Shown here: one piece after another, positions 28,596-37,701 of the stretch
How positions within the stretch are numbered: position 1 is the stretch's first letter
How the letters are laid out: every line of letters begins with the position of its first letter
Origin: Nocardiopsis mwathae
GTDB lineage: Bacteria; Actinomycetota; Actinomycetes; Streptosporangiales; Streptosporangiaceae
Direction: 5' to 3'
Assembly: GCF_014201195.1 (NCBI RefSeq)
Contig: NZ_JACHDS010000001.1
Coordinates: forward strand, 2,790,001-2,854,000
Length of the DNA: 64,000 bases
Notes under the pieces: generated by a model
The model's database searches: none
What the model saw: only the letters and a program-made list of their open reading frames with translations
Told to the model about the DNA's origin: nothing
Program-made: the position numbers and the translations under genes

Positions 28596-30511
28596 CGCAC
28601 GATCTCCTCGGACGTGTCGACGTTCTGGGCGCGGCCGGTCGCCTGCGCCTCCCTCTCCTCCGCGGCCCGCTCGTAGGCGGTCACCAGGCGCTGGTAGCCG
28701 GGCGACCGGTCCAGCAGGTCGCTGTGTGTGCCGCGGTCGCGCACGGTGCCCTGCTCCAGGTAGACGACCTCGTCGGCGAGCTCGATGGTGGCCCTGCGGT
28801 AGGCCACGACGATGACGGTGGCGGTGAGGTCGGTGTCGCGCAGCCCGGCCAGGATCTGCGCCTCGACCTGGGGGTCGACGGCGGAGGTGGCGTCGTCCAG
28901 GATGAGCAGGCGGGGGCGGCGCACCACGGCCCGGGCCAGGGCGAGGCGCTGGCGCTGGCCGCCCGAAAGGCTGGTGCCGCGCTCGCCGAGGCGGGTGTCC
29001 AGTGCGTCGGGCAGGGCGGCGACGAAGGAGTCGGCGCGGGCCAGGCGGAGGGCGGCCCACACGTCCTCGTCGGGCACGTCGGCGCCGAGGGTGATGTTGT
29101 CGCGGACGGTGTCCTCGAACACGAAGGTCGACTGCGGGACCAGCGCGGCGGCCCCGGACAGCTGCCCGCGTTCGAGTTCGCGCACATCGGTGCCGTCGTA
29201 GCGGATGGTGCCGGTGTCGGGGTCGACCAGGCGCATGAGCAGGGTCGTCAGGGTGGACTTGCCGGATCCGGTGGGGCCGACGAGGGCGACGGTGCGGCCG
29301 GGTTCGATGTCGAAGGAGACGTCGTGCAGCACGGTGGTGCGGGGTGTCGTCCCCGCGGCGGTGTCGGCTTCGGCCAGGTCGCGGCCGCTGCTCTCGCCGG
29401 GCTCTGTGTAGCCGTCCTCGTAGGAGAAGGACACGCCGCTGACGCCCACGCGGATCCCGCCGGTGCCGTCCAGCCGGGCGTCGCCGTGCTCCATTCCGCC
29501 CTCGGCCTTGAGCACGTTCTGTACCCGGTCCCAGCCGACGACGCTGCGCGGGAGGTCGCCCAGGAGCCAGCCGAAGGAGCGGATCGGCAGGCTGAGCAGG
29601 GTGAACAGGTAGGCGATCTGGACGAGGTCGCCGGGCGCGATCGCCCCGGTGGACAGGCGCCACATGCCGACCATGAGCACGGCCAGGACGCCGAGGTTGG
29701 GCAGGGTCTCCATGACGGGGTCGAACATGGAGCGCATACGCCCGACCTGGATCTGGGCGTCGCGGAGCCGGTGCGCGGCGGCGGTGAACCGTTCGGTCTC
29801 GGTGTCCTCGCGGCCGAGGGTCTTGACGACCAGCGCGCCGTCGAAGGACTCGTGGGCGACCTCGCTGACCTGGGCGCGCAGCGCCTGGGCGCGGGTGGCC
29901 ATGGGGGCGACGCGGCGCTGGAAGGCGACATTGGCGGCGAACAGGAGGGGGAAGACCACGAAGCCGACGAGGGCGAGGATCGGGTCGGTGACGAACATGG
30001 CGACGGCCGCGACCAGGAGCAGGAAGACACTGCCGACGACCATGGGCAGGGGGGCCAGCGGCTGCCAGGCGGCTTCGACGTCGGCGTTGGCGTTGGACAG
30101 CAGCTGCCCGGTGGGGTGGCGGTGGTGCCAGGCCAGGGGGAGGCGGAGGTACTTGCGGGCGACCTCGCGGCGGTAGCGGGCCTGCATGCGGAACTGCATG
30201 AGCCCGGCGAACAGCCGCCGGGCGCCCAGTCCGATGGCCTTGAGCACGCCGATACCGATGAGCAGGGCGGCCGCCGCCGTGAGTGCGGCGGCGGTGGTGC
30301 GGCCCTCGGCGAAGGCGGGGAGGATGGTGGCGTCGGTGATGTGGCCGAGAACGGACGCTGAGCCGACGGTGACGACCGCGTGCAGGGAGGCTCCGGCGAC
30401 GGCGACGGCGCAGACCCCGGGTTCGGTGCGCATGGCGACCCACAGCACCCGCATGCCGCGCCGGAACACCCCGGAGTCGGGCCTCGGCCCCGTCGTGCTT
30501 CCGTCGGACAT
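28592..30511 (-). CDS. ABC transporter, fused permease and ATPase (first subunit)
   Basis: 639 residues from ATG 30511, with a GGGGG ribosome site. The membrane domain (about 20-320) precedes an ATPase with Walker A GPTGSGKST, signature TSLSGGQRQRLALARA, and Walker B LLILDDATSAVDP, where Asp replaces the catalytic Glu. The H-loop is VAYRRAT, with Tyr-Arg in place of His-Arg. This subunit therefore has an altered site and is likely the non-hydrolysing half of a heterodimeric exporter. It is coupled to the next gene by a TTGA overlap. Confidence 0.93.
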   Translation of the reverse strand: MSDGSTTGPRPDSGVFRRGMRVLWVAMRTEPGVCAVAVAGASLHAVVTVGSASVLGHITDATILPAFAEGRTTAAALTAAAALLIGIGVLKAIGLGARRLFAGLMQFRMQARYRREVARKYLRLPLAWHHRHPTGQLLSNANADVEAAWQPLAPLPMVVGSVFLLLVAAVAMFVTDPILALVGFVVFPLLFAANVAFQRRVAPMATRAQALRAQVSEVAHESFDGALVVKTLGREDTETERFTAAAHRLRDAQIQVGRMRSMFDPVMETLPNLGVLAVLMVGMWRLSTGAIAPGDLVQIAYLFTLLSLPIRSFGWLLGDLPRSVVGWDRVQNVLKAEGGMEHGDARLDGTGGIRVGVSGVSFSYEDGYTEPGESSGRDLAEADTAAGTTPRTTVLHDVSFDIEPGRTVALVGPTGSGKSTLTTLLMRLVDPDTGTIRYDGTDVRELERGQLSGAAALVPQSTFVFEDTVRDNITLGADVPDEDVWAALRLARADSFVAALPDALDTRLGERGTSLSGGQRQRLALARAVVRRPRLLILDDATSAVDPQVEAQILAGLRDTDLTATVIVVAYRRATIELADEVVYLEQGTVRDRGTHSDLLDRSPGYQRLVTAYERAAEEREAQATGRAQNVDTSEEIVR

Positions 30512-30699
30512 GCATGACCCCCACTTGATCGGCGACCCCGGAAAACAGCGCATGCCATCCGGTGACAGGACGGCATGGGCGGTGACAACCTACTCCGCGT
30601 GGCGGTGCGGTGGACACCGATTTCTTCAGCACCGGGCGGGGCCGTGCTATTCCGCCGGTAATGACCGCAGGTGAGCGGGGGTGCACCGAGGACGCACGG

Positions 30700-30738
30700 G
30701 ACGGGCCGGGCCGCCCGTAAAGGGCGGACCGGCCCGTC
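30700..30738. terminator. Terminator-like hairpin, copy 1 of a duplicated element
   Basis: GACGGGCCGG (30700-30709) pairs with CCGGCCCGTC (30729-30738), and an inner CCGCCC/GGGCGG stem (30711-30716, 30722-30727) tightens it. It lies 31 bases beyond the PG-binding gene stop. A diverged copy of the element lies at 31496-31552, on the other side of that gene. Confidence 0.65.
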
Positions 30739-30769
30739 GTCATCGGTTGCGGCGGGTGGCCGGATGCCG

Positions 30770-31270
30770 TCAGCGGTAGGCGATGACCAGGTAGGTGAAG
30801 GTCTGCAGGCCGACGATTCCGTCGACCGCGATGTCCTGCGCCCTCTGGAAGTCACGCACGGCGCCTTCGGTCAGGGGACCGAAGATGCCGTCCACGTCGA
30901 GGCTGTAGCCGTGGCCGCGGTTGAGCCCGTCCTGCACCGCGCGGACCCGGTCCGAGGCCGGTGCCCTGTCGTCCCTGCCGACGTTTCCGAAGAGGTGGCG
31001 CATCTGCACCCAGGTCGCGTCGTCGACGTCGGAGATCGGCCGCAGGTAGTAGTCCGCCTGGAACGCCTGGACGGCGCGGCGGAGGCCGATGCCGAAGTTG
31101 TCATCGATCCGGCCGACGGTGTACCCGAGGTGCCGGAGCACGTACTTGACGAATGTGACGCGCCACTGTGGGTCCATGCCCTCCCACAGCCAGATCCACC
31201 AGCTCGGCCAGAACGTCACCGGGCTCTCCGCGGCTCTGGCGGCTACGGGTGCCCTCCCCATTCCCGACAT
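30770..31270 (-). CDS. Peptidoglycan-binding domain protein without evident signal peptide
   Basis: 166 residues from ATG 31270, with AAGGGGGA 6 bases upstream. Two PG_binding_1-like repeats are visible. The first (about 35-70) reads YVLRHLGYTVGRIDDNFGIGLRRAVQAFQ; the second (about 105-160) reads VQDGLNRGHGYSLDVDGIFGPLTEGAVRDFQ. Such domains bind cell-wall peptides and usually accompany a hydrolase, but no catalytic domain is present. The N-terminus is not a normal signal peptide, although WPSWWIWLWEG is hydrophobic. Localisation is therefore uncertain. It is bracketed by two copies of a repeated hairpin. Confidence 0.72.
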   Translation of the reverse strand: MSGMGRAPVAARAAESPVTFWPSWWIWLWEGMDPQWRVTFVKYVLRHLGYTVGRIDDNFGIGLRRAVQAFQADYYLRPISDVDDATWVQMRHLFGNVGRDDRAPASDRVRAVQDGLNRGHGYSLDVDGIFGPLTEGAVRDFQRAQDIAVDGIVGLQTFTYLVIAYR

Positions 31271-31791
31271 GTGAGATCCCCCTTCTCACCTGCACGCTCA
31301 CTGCGTGTGTAGGGGGGATGCCCGGCTGGACACGGCGGTTGGCAGGATGTCGGGAAATACCACCACACCGCCATAGAGCACTTACTTTCGCACGCTCGCC
31401 GCGGTGGCCGGCCGTGCGTCCGGCGGCACGGGCGGGGCGGGTGGTGGAGGCGGTGACGCATCCCGGGCAGGTGGCGCGGGATTGGCCTGGTCGGCACGGA
31501 ACGGGCCGGGCCGCCCGCATCGGACGAAACGGCCCGTCGGTACCGGGTGCGGTGGGCCACCGGTGCCTGCCGGGCGGCCCAGCCGACGGACGTGTTCAGG
31601 GGGTGCGCCGGGAGCGATGATCATGGGCTTGCATCTGATGATGCCCGCGTCGCCGTTTCGAGTCCCCTGCTCGCCGCGCAGCCGGAGGGGGCGTCCCCGC
31701 CTCGCGCCCTGGGGCGTGTTCGGCGGATGCTTTCCGGTGAACGAGCGTCGTTCCGGTGGCCGCGAGCCGGGGATGATCCGCCGAACACGCT
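31271..31791. other. 521-bp non-coding stretch between the PG-binding gene and hisF
   Basis: I see no gene. It holds the second copy of the duplicated hairpin (31501-31508 with 31530-31537, ACGGGCCG/CGGCCCGT) and, next to hisF, a long inverted repeat described separately. A tRNA T-arm-like string at 31654-31666 lacks any acceptor or anticodon arm. The rest is unassigned. Confidence 0.5.
31714..31790. repeat. 77-bp element with 15-bp perfect terminal inverted repeats beside hisF
   Basis: GCGTGTTCGGCGGAT (31714-31728) and ATCCGCCGAACACGC (31776-31790) are perfect 15-bp inverted repeats 47 bases apart. Inside is a smaller hairpin, GAACGA/TCGTTC. The right end is one base from the hisF stop. It could act as the his operon terminator, but the long arms with a structured middle also resemble a miniature inverted-repeat or REP-like element. 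Confidence 0.6.
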
Positions 31792-32562
31792 CTAGCGCAC
31801 CGGATGGCCGTGGGCGCGCAGCTCGGCCTTGACATCGGCGATGGTGAACTCGCCGAAGTGGAAGACCGAGGCCGCCAGCACCGCGTCGGCTCCGGCGTCC
31901 ACGGCCGGGGGGAAGTGCTCGACCTTGCCCGCACCGCCGCTGGCGATCAGCGGGATGTCGACGACGTCGCGCACCTCCCGGATCAGCTCCAGGTCGAACC
32001 CGGACTTGGTGCCGTCGGCGTCCATCGAGTTGAGCAGGATCTCGCCGGCCCCCAGCTCGGCGGCGCGGGCCGTCCACTCCACCGCGTCGATACCGGTGCC
32101 CTTGCGGCCGCCGTGCGTGGTGACCTCGAACCCGCTGGGCGTTGCGGCGCCGTCGGTGACCCGGCGGACGTCGGCGGACAGCACCAGCACCTGGCGGCCG
32201 AACCGCTCGGCGATCTCCCGGATGAGGTCGGGGCGCGCGATGGCGGCGGTGTTCACACCGACCTTGTCGGCCCCGGCACGCAGCAGGCGGTCGACGTCCT
32301 CGGCGGTGCGCACGCCCCCGCCGACCGTCAGCGGGATGAACACCTGCTCCGCGGTGCGGCGCACCACGTCGTAGGTGGTCTCCCGCTCCGCGCTGGAGGC
32401 GGTGACGTCGAGGAAGGTGAGCTCGTCTGCGCCGTCGGCGTCGTAGCGCGCGGCCAGCTCGACGGGGTCTCCGGCATCGCGCAGGTTCTGGAACCTGACG
32501 CCCTTCACGACGCGCCCGGCGTCGACGTCGAGGCAGGGGATGACGCGGATGGCCAGGGTCAT
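31792..32562 (-). CDS. hisF: Imidazole glycerol phosphate synthase, cyclase subunit
   Basis: 256 residues, a TIM barrel that joins ammonia from HisH to PRFAR to give imidazole glycerol phosphate and AICAR. The catalytic Asp residues are in [15 protein letters not shown] and VLSADVRR, with the phosphate sites [17 protein letters not shown] and [12 protein letters not shown]. The ATG overlaps the hisA stop (ATGA). It is the last gene of this his operon, and its stop touches a long inverted repeat. Confidence 0.97.
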   Translation of the reverse strand: MTLAIRVIPCLDVDAGRVVKGVRFQNLRDAGDPVELAARYDADGADELTFLDVTASSAERETTYDVVRRTAEQVFIPLTVGGGVRTAEDVDRLLRAGADKVGVNTAAIARPDLIREIAERFGRQVLVLSADVRRVTDGAATPSGFEVTTHGGRKGTGIDAVEWTARAAELGAGEILLNSMDADGTKSGFDLELIREVRDVVDIPLIASGGAGKVEHFPPAVDAGADAVLAASVFHFGEFTIADVKAELRAHGHPVR

Positions 32563-33290
32563 CGGCCGCTCACCGCCGCCAGCGCCTCCTCCAGGGTGAA
32601 CGCGCCTTCGTAGAGCGCGGTGCCCATGATCGCGCCCTCGACACCCAGCGGGGTCAGGGTCGCGATGGCGCGCAGGTCGTCCAGGCTGGAGACGCCGCCG
32701 CTGGCCACCACGGGTTTGTCGGTGCGTTCGCAGACGGTGCGCAGCAGGTCGAGGTTGGGACCCTTGAGGGTGCCGTCCTTGTTGACGTCGGTCACCACGT
32801 AGCGGGCGCAGCCCTCCGACTCCAGCCGCTCCAGGGTGGCGAACAGGTCGCCGCCGTCGCGGGTCCAGCCGCGCGCGGCGAGCGTGGTGCCGCGGACGTC
32901 CAGGCCGATGGCGACCCTGTCGCCGTGCTCGGCGATGATCTCGGCGCACCAGGCCGGGTCCTCCAGCGCGGCGGTGCCGATGTTGACGCGGGTGCAGCCG
33001 GTGGCCAGCGCCGCGCGCAGCGACTCGTCGTCGCGGATGCCCCCGGACAGCTCCACCTTGACGTCGAGGCGGCCGATGATGCCGCCGAGCAGCTCGCGGT
33101 TGTGGCCGCGGCCGAAGGCGGCGTCGAGGTCGACCAGGTGGATCCATTCGGCCCCGGCGTTCTGCCAGGCCAGTGCGGCCTGCAGCGGGTCGCCGTACCG
33201 GCCTCCGGAGCCGGCCTTGCCCTGGACGAGCTGGACGGCCTGGCCATCGGCGACGTCCACGGCGGGCAGGAGTTCGAGGGTGGTGGACAT
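32559..33290 (-). CDS. priA: ProFAR isomerase, probably bifunctional HisA/TrpF (PriA type)
   Basis: 243 residues. The TIM barrel has [19 protein letters not shown] with the catalytic Asp at about residue 11 and [16 protein letters not shown] with the second Asp. In actinobacteria this protein (PriA) commonly also performs the TrpF reaction. No trpF occurs in this window, which fits that role. The actual dual activity is inferred from the lineage rather than visible in the residues. The ATG at 33290 is chosen for its conserved start; a longer frame runs to 33344. It overlaps hisF by ATGA. Confidence 0.92.
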   Translation of the reverse strand: MSTTLELLPAVDVADGQAVQLVQGKAGSGGRYGDPLQAALAWQNAGAEWIHLVDLDAAFGRGHNRELLGGIIGRLDVKVELSGGIRDDESLRAALATGCTRVNIGTAALEDPAWCAEIIAEHGDRVAIGLDVRGTTLAARGWTRDGGDLFATLERLESEGCARYVVTDVNKDGTLKGPNLDLLRTVCERTDKPVVASGGVSSLDDLRAIATLTPLGVEGAIMGTALYEGAFTLEEALAAVSGR

Positions 33291-33401
33291 GGGTTCTTCG
33301 GCGACCTTCACTTCAGACGGCGGGAGGGGGGTCGGCACCAGCATGCCAGACCGGGGCGGGGGCGGGCTGCCGCAGCCCGGCGTGGCGGGCGGTGCCTGCG
33401 G

Positions 33402-34037
33402 CTACAGCGCGGCGACCCAGTTCGCCAGGACCTTGGCGCCGGCGTCGCCGGATTTCTCCGGGTGGAACTGGGTGGCGCACAGCGGGCCGTTCTCGACGGC
33501 GGCGACGAACGGGGTGCCGTGGGTCGACCACGTCACCTTGGGCGCGATGATGCGGTCGTCGGTGGGTGCGAGCTTCCAGTCGAGCACACCGTAGGAGTGC
33601 ACGAAGTAGAAGCGCTCGTCGGCGCCGACGCCCTCGAACAGCCGGGACCCCTCGGCGATGTCGAGGGTGTTCCAGCCCATGTGGGGCACGATGGGGGCGC
33701 GCAGGCGCTCGACGGTGCCGGGCCATTCGGCGCATCCCTGGCTGGTCACGCCGTGCTCGACGCCCTGCTCGAAGAGGACCTGCATGCCCACGCAGATGCC
33801 GAGCACGGGGCGGCCCCCGGCCAGGCGGCGGCCGATGACGCGGTCGCCCTTGGCGGCACGCAGCCCCTCCATGCAGGCGCCGAACGCGCCCACGCCGGGG
33901 ACGACGAGGCCGTCGGCGTCCAGGGCGGTGTGCGGGTCACCGGTGACGGTGACCTCGGCACCGGTGCGTTCCATGGCGCGCTGCGCCGAGCGCAGGTTGC
34001 CCGATCCGTAGTCGAGGATGACGACGCGAGGCTGCAC
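33402..34037 (-). CDS. hisH: Imidazole glycerol phosphate synthase, glutaminase subunit
   Basis: 211 residues from a GTG. A class-I glutamine amidotransferase that feeds ammonia to HisF. The oxyanion and nucleophile segment is [16 protein letters not shown] (Cys), and the His-Glu pair is in [22 protein letters not shown] at the N-terminus and GVGAFGACM are typical. It lies between the 53-residue membrane protein gene and hisA, in the his operon. Confidence 0.97.
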   Translation of the reverse strand: MQPRVVILDYGSGNLRSAQRAMERTGAEVTVTGDPHTALDADGLVVPGVGAFGACMEGLRAAKGDRVIGRRLAGGRPVLGICVGMQVLFEQGVEHGVTSQGCAEWPGTVERLRAPIVPHMGWNTLDIAEGSRLFEGVGADERFYFVHSYGVLDWKLAPTDDRIIAPKVTWSTHGTPFVAAVENGPLCATQFHPEKSGDAGAKVLANWVAAL

Positions 34038-34124
34038 GGGGAATCGTGCCTTTCCAGTTGCCGGTGTCCGGCGGTGCCGGGGCCGGCGGGGCCGCCTCGG
34101 CCCACCGGCCTGGGCGGCCCCGCA

Positions 34125-34286
34125 TCAGCCGAAGTAGTCGAGCCGCAGCACGCCTGATGCCACGGCCAGTACGGTGCACAGGCCGAGCACGGCGGCCAGG
34201 CCCTTGTTCAGCTTCCAGGTGGCGATGGCGCCACCAGCGAGCAGGCCGCCGAGTGCGATGAGCAGGACGGCCCACACGTCCTGCAT
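34125..34286 (-). CDS. Small two-helix membrane protein between hisB and hisH
   Basis: 53 residues. The ATG (34284-34286) shares a base with the hisB stop (TGATG), so it is translated by re-initiation. Two hydrophobic helices, about 5-22 (AVLLIALGGLLAGGAIAT) and 30-47 (VLGLCTVLAVASGVLRL), are joined by WKLNKGLA. Streptomycete his clusters also carry a small ORF at this place. No function is known. Membrane proteins are unexpected in this cytoplasmic pathway. Confidence 0.65.
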   Translation of the reverse strand: MQDVWAVLLIALGGLLAGGAIATWKLNKGLAAVLGLCTVLAVASGVLRLDYFG

Positions 34287-34879
34287 CACAGGGCGCCCTT
34301 GGTGGAGGGCACCCCGGAGACACGGGGGTCGCGCTCGCAGGCGAAGCGCAGGGCGCGCGCGAACGCCTTGAACTGGCATTCGACGATGTGGTGGGCGTTG
34401 CGGCCGTAGGGCACGTGGATGTGCAGGGCGACGCGGGCCTGGGCGACGAACGACTCGAAGATGTGCCGGGTCATCGTGGTGTCGTAGTCGCGGCCGATGA
34501 CCGGGGCCATCGACTCGGGCTCGGTGTGCACGAGGTAGGGGCGGCCGGAGACGTCCACGGTGACCTCGGCCAGCGCCTCGTCGAGCGGCACCTTGGCGTC
34601 GGCGAACCGGCGGATCCCGGCCTTGTCGCCGAGCGCCTCCCGGAACGCCGCGCCGAGCGCGAGCGCGGTGTCCTCCATCGTGTGGTGGGAGTCGATGTGC
34701 AGGTCGCCTTCGGTGCGCACGGTGAGGTCGAACAGGCCGTGCTTGGCGAGCTGGTCGAGCATGTGGTCGTAGAAGCCGACGCCGGTGGAGATGTCGGAGA
34801 CTCCGGTGCCGTCGAGGTCGATCTCGACGAAGACCTTGGTCTCCTTGGTGGTGCGTTCGACGCGGCCGATGCGGCTCAT
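34286..34879 (-). CDS. hisB: Imidazoleglycerol-phosphate dehydratase
   Basis: 197 residues, the monofunctional bacterial form without the phosphatase domain. It removes water from imidazole glycerol phosphate. The metal-binding His/Glu clusters are in GFYDHMLDQLAKHG, GDLHIDSHHTMEDTALALG, IGRDYDTTMTRHIFESF and YGRNAHHIVECQFKAFA. The ATG at 34879 has AGGAGAG upstream. Its stop overlaps the small membrane-protein ATG. Confidence 0.97.
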   Translation of the reverse strand: MSRIGRVERTTKETKVFVEIDLDGTGVSDISTGVGFYDHMLDQLAKHGLFDLTVRTEGDLHIDSHHTMEDTALALGAAFREALGDKAGIRRFADAKVPLDEALAEVTVDVSGRPYLVHTEPESMAPVIGRDYDTTMTRHIFESFVAQARVALHIHVPYGRNAHHIVECQFKAFARALRFACERDPRVSGVPSTKGAL

Positions 34880-34929
34880 GGGACTCGGACTCTCCTGACG
34901 TGGTGGTGTGGGGGACGTGGGGCGGGCGC

Positions 34930-36108
34930 TCACTCGGCTGCGGGGCCCCTGGGCGCCCCGGAACCGCCGGTCGTGCCGGGTGTCGCCCGGGACTCGGCGG
35001 TCACCTGGAGCAACGCGTGGCGGAACGCCGACATTTCCTCCGGTGTGCCAACGGTGACGCGCAGCCACCCGGCCGGGCCGACCTCGCGGATGAGGACGCC
35101 GTGGTCGAGCAGTCCGCGCCAGACGGCCGCGCGGTCGGCGAACTCGCCGAACATCACGAAGTTGGCGTCGGAGTCGGCCACGCTGAACCCGTGCTCGCGC
35201 AGCCATGCGACCAGCGTGTCGCGCTCCGCGCGCAGCTGCTTGACCGCACCGAGGAGTTCACCGGCGAACTCCAGCGCGGTGAGCGCGACGATCTGGCTGA
35301 CCGCGGAGAGGTGGTAGGGCAGGCGGACCAGTTGCAGGGCGTCGACCACGGCGCGGTTCGCGGCGAGGTAGCCCAGCCGCGCCCCGGCCATGGCGAAGGC
35401 CTTGGACATGGTGCGGGTGACGATGAGGCGGGGGTGGTCTGCCAGCAGGGACAGCGCGCTGGGGGTGCCCTCGCGGCGGAACTCGGCGTAGGCCTCGTCC
35501 ACCACGACCATGCCGGGCGCCACGGCCAGGACCTCGCGGATGACCGAGAGCGGCAGCGCCGTGCCGGTGGGGTTGTTCGGCGAGGTCAGAAAGACGATGT
35601 CGGGGCGGTGCCGGGTGATCGCCTCCTTGGCGGCGTCCAAGCCGATGCCGAAGTCGGCGCCGCGCGGCACGCCGATCCACGCGGTGCCGGTGACCTCGGT
35701 GATGATCGGGTGCATGGAGTAGGACGGCTCGAAGCCCATGGCGGTGCGCCCGGCCCCGCCGAAGACCTGCAGGATCTGCTGGAGGATCTCGTTGGAGCCG
35801 TTGGCGGCCCACACCTCGCCGACGTCGAGGTCGTGGTCGAGGTAGGCGGCCAGGGCGGCGCGCAACCGGGTGGCGTCGCGGTCGGGGTAGCGGTTGAGCC
35901 CCCGGGCGACGGCCGCCACCCCGCGCGACAGGGCCGCGGCGAGCTCCTCGGAGGGCGCGTAGGGGTTCTCGTTGGTGTTCAGCGCGTAGGGGACGTCGAG
36001 CTGCGGCGCGCCGTAGGGGGTCCTGCCCCGCAGGTCGTCGCGGATCGGCAGGTCCTGCAGGCGGAACCCCTCGGCCGCCTCGTCCCGCGCTTCCTCGCGG
36101 CGGCTCAT
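34930..36108 (-). CDS. hisC: Histidinol-phosphate aminotransferase
   Basis: 392 residues, fold-type I PLP enzyme that transaminates imidazole acetol phosphate. The motifs are [14 protein letters not shown] at the N-terminus, [39 protein letters not shown] and the PLP lysine in [17 protein letters not shown]. The Arg for the substrate phosphate is near the C-terminus (GWLRVTVG). The ATG overlaps the hisD stop (ATGA). A Gly/Ala/Pro tail of about 20 residues is non-conserved. Confidence 0.97.
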   Translation of the reverse strand: MSRREEARDEAAEGFRLQDLPIRDDLRGRTPYGAPQLDVPYALNTNENPYAPSEELAAALSRGVAAVARGLNRYPDRDATRLRAALAAYLDHDLDVGEVWAANGSNEILQQILQVFGGAGRTAMGFEPSYSMHPIITEVTGTAWIGVPRGADFGIGLDAAKEAITRHRPDIVFLTSPNNPTGTALPLSVIREVLAVAPGMVVVDEAYAEFRREGTPSALSLLADHPRLIVTRTMSKAFAMAGARLGYLAANRAVVDALQLVRLPYHLSAVSQIVALTALEFAGELLGAVKQLRAERDTLVAWLREHGFSVADSDANFVMFGEFADRAAVWRGLLDHGVLIREVGPAGWLRVTVGTPEEMSAFRHALLQVTAESRATPGTTGGSGAPRGPAAE

Positions 36109-37421
36109 CGGGCGGTTCCTTCGCCGCCGGTCCGGCCGACGCGGGCGCTGACGGCCTCGCCGTGCGCGGGCAGGTCCTCTGCCTCGGCCAGCGCGACGAC
36201 GCTCGGGGCGACCTCGGCCAGCGCCGCGCGGTCGTACTCGACGACGTGGATGCCGCGCAGGAAGGTCTGCACGCTCAGGCCGGAGGAGTGGTGGGCGCTG
36301 CCGCCGGTGGGCAGCACGTGGTTGGATCCGGCGCAGTAGTCGCCGAGGGAGACCGGGGCGAAGTCGCCGACGAACACGGCACCGGCGTTGCGGACCCGGG
36401 CCGCCACCGCGCTCGCGTCGGCGGTCATGACCTCCAGGTGTTCGGCGGCGTAGGCGTCGACGACGGCGAGGCCGTGGTCGAGGTCGTCGACGAGGACGAT
36501 GCCCGACTGGCGGCCGCCGAGTGCTGCGGCGACGCGCTCGCTGTGCTTGGTGGCGGGGACGCGGTCGGCGAGTTCGGCCTCGACCCTCTCGGCGAGCGCG
36601 ACGGACGGGGTGACGAGCACGGAGGCGGCGATGACGTCGTGCTCGGCCTGGCTGATGAGGTCGGCGGCGACGTAGCCGGCATCGGCGGTGTCGTCGGCGA
36701 GGATGGCGATCTCGGTGGGGCCGGCCTCGGCGTCGATGCCGATGACGCCCTTGAGCAGGCGCTTGGCGGCGGCCACCCAGATGTTTCCGGGCCCGGTGAC
36801 CATGTCGGCGCGCGCGCACTCGCCCGCGCCGTAGGCGAACATCGCGACGGCCTGGGCGCCGCCGACGGCGTAGACCTCGTCGATGCCCAGCAGGGCGCAG
36901 GCGGCCAGGACGGTGGGGTGCGGCAACCCGCCGAAGTCGGCCTGGGGCGGGGAGGCGACGGCCAGCGAGCCGGCCCCGGCCTCCTGGGCGGGCACGACGT
37001 TCATCACGACGCTGGAGGGGTAGACGGCGCGGCCGCCGGGGACGTAGAGGCCGACACGGCCGACGGGCACCCACCGCTCGGTGACGGTGCCGCCGGGGAC
37101 GACGTGGGTCACGGTGTCGGAGCGGCGCTGGTCGGCGTGGACCTTGCGGGCGCGGCGGATGGACTCCTCCAGGCCGGCGCGCACGGCAGGGTCGAGTTCG
37201 GCGAGGGCCGAATCGATGGCCGCGCGGGGGACGCGGATGTCGGCGAGGCGGACGCCGTCGAAGCGCTCGGTGAGGTCGATCAGCGCCTCGACGCCCCGAT
37301 GGCGGACGTCGTCGCAGATCGGGCGGACCTTCTCGGTCGCGGCCTCGATGTCGAGTTCGGCGCGTGGCAGCAGGTCGCGCGGGTCGCCAGGGGTTCCTCG
37401 GAGATCGATTCGGGAGATCAC
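36105..37421 (-). CDS. hisD: Histidinol dehydrogenase
   Basis: 438 residues from GTG 37421. The NAD- and zinc-dependent enzyme oxidises histidinol to histidine in two steps. The conserved [27 protein letters not shown] region and the Zn/His pair region [20 protein letters not shown] are intact. It heads hisD-hisC-hisB-ORF-hisH-priA-hisF. The only box before the GTG is a -10 element 6 bases away, so the operon mRNA probably has no leader. Confidence 0.97.
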   Translation of the reverse strand: MISRIDLRGTPGDPRDLLPRAELDIEAATEKVRPICDDVRHRGVEALIDLTERFDGVRLADIRVPRAAIDSALAELDPAVRAGLEESIRRARKVHADQRRSDTVTHVVPGGTVTERWVPVGRVGLYVPGGRAVYPSSVVMNVVPAQEAGAGSLAVASPPQADFGGLPHPTVLAACALLGIDEVYAVGGAQAVAMFAYGAGECARADMVTGPGNIWVAAAKRLLKGVIGIDAEAGPTEIAILADDTADAGYVAADLISQAEHDVIAASVLVTPSVALAERVEAELADRVPATKHSERVAAALGGRQSGIVLVDDLDHGLAVVDAYAAEHLEVMTADASAVAARVRNAGAVFVGDFAPVSLGDYCAGSNHVLPTGGSAHHSSGLSVQTFLRGIHVVEYDRAALAEVAPSVVALAEAEDLPAHGEAVSARVGRTGGEGTAR

Positions 37422-37427
37422 CCCTTC

Positions 37428-37433
37428 ATTCTA
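37428..37433 (-). promoter_or_regulatory. Leaderless promoter -10 box of the his operon
   Basis: TAGAAT (minus strand) ends 6 bases upstream of the hisD GTG. This matches the TANNNT spacing of actinobacterial leaderless genes. No clear -35 element is visible. GAAGGG directly abuts the GTG, too close to act as a normal ribosome site. Confidence 0.55.
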
Positions 37434-37552
37434 GGGGCCGGGTGCCTCACCTGCTCCGACGGTCGCCGCGTGCCCCAGGGGGCGCGGCGCGGGCGCGGGC
37501 GGATCGTCCGGGGTTGGGCGGCCATCCGCGGCTTCGCCCGGCCGGACCGGGT

Positions 37553-37641
37553 TTAGGGAAGGCTCACCATAAACGCCACCAATAAGTGTCGCCTTACTTT
37601 GGAACACCTAACCTAAATTTCATTCAGAAAGGCTTGCCTCA
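37553..37641. promoter_or_regulatory. Cluster of iron-box-like (IdeR/DmdR) sites upstream of ferritin
   Basis: Three imperfect matches to the actinobacterial iron box are present: TTAGGGAAGGCTCACCATAA (37553-37572), TTTGGAACACCTAACCTAA (37598-37616, containing a perfect TTAGGTTAGG half on the minus strand) and TTCAGAAAGGCTTGCCTCA (37623-37641). A fourth, weaker one may lie at 37581-37597. In mycobacteria IdeR activates ferritin from several tandem boxes, and this layout is similar. Confidence 0.6.
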
Positions 37642-37689
37642 GTGCCCGACATTACCCTCGCATTGTTCGCCCCGACTATTGTTGCGCGC

Positions 37690-37695
37690 TATTGT
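37690..37695 (+). promoter_or_regulatory. Leaderless -10 box of the ferritin gene
   Basis: TATTGT ends 6 bases before the ATG at 37702. A TTGTTC element lies at 37663-37668, but its 21-base spacer is long, which would fit a promoter that needs an activator. No ribosome-binding site precedes the ATG. Confidence 0.45.
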
Positions 37696-37701
37696 TGAGA
37701 C

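Noticed and set aside
30550-30576. Dyad CATGCC/GGCATG upstream of the ABC operon as an operator
   Set aside because: Only 6-bp arms in GC-rich sequence with 15 bases between, and no promoter boxes aligned with it.
26751-30743. A single 1330-residue ABC protein
   Set aside because: The frame joins a shadow of the first subunit to the second. The TTGA overlap and ribosome site at 28595 show two genes.
31654-31666. A tRNA T-arm-like string (GTTTCGAGTCCCC)
   Set aside because: No acceptor stem, anticodon arm or CCA context can be formed on either strand.
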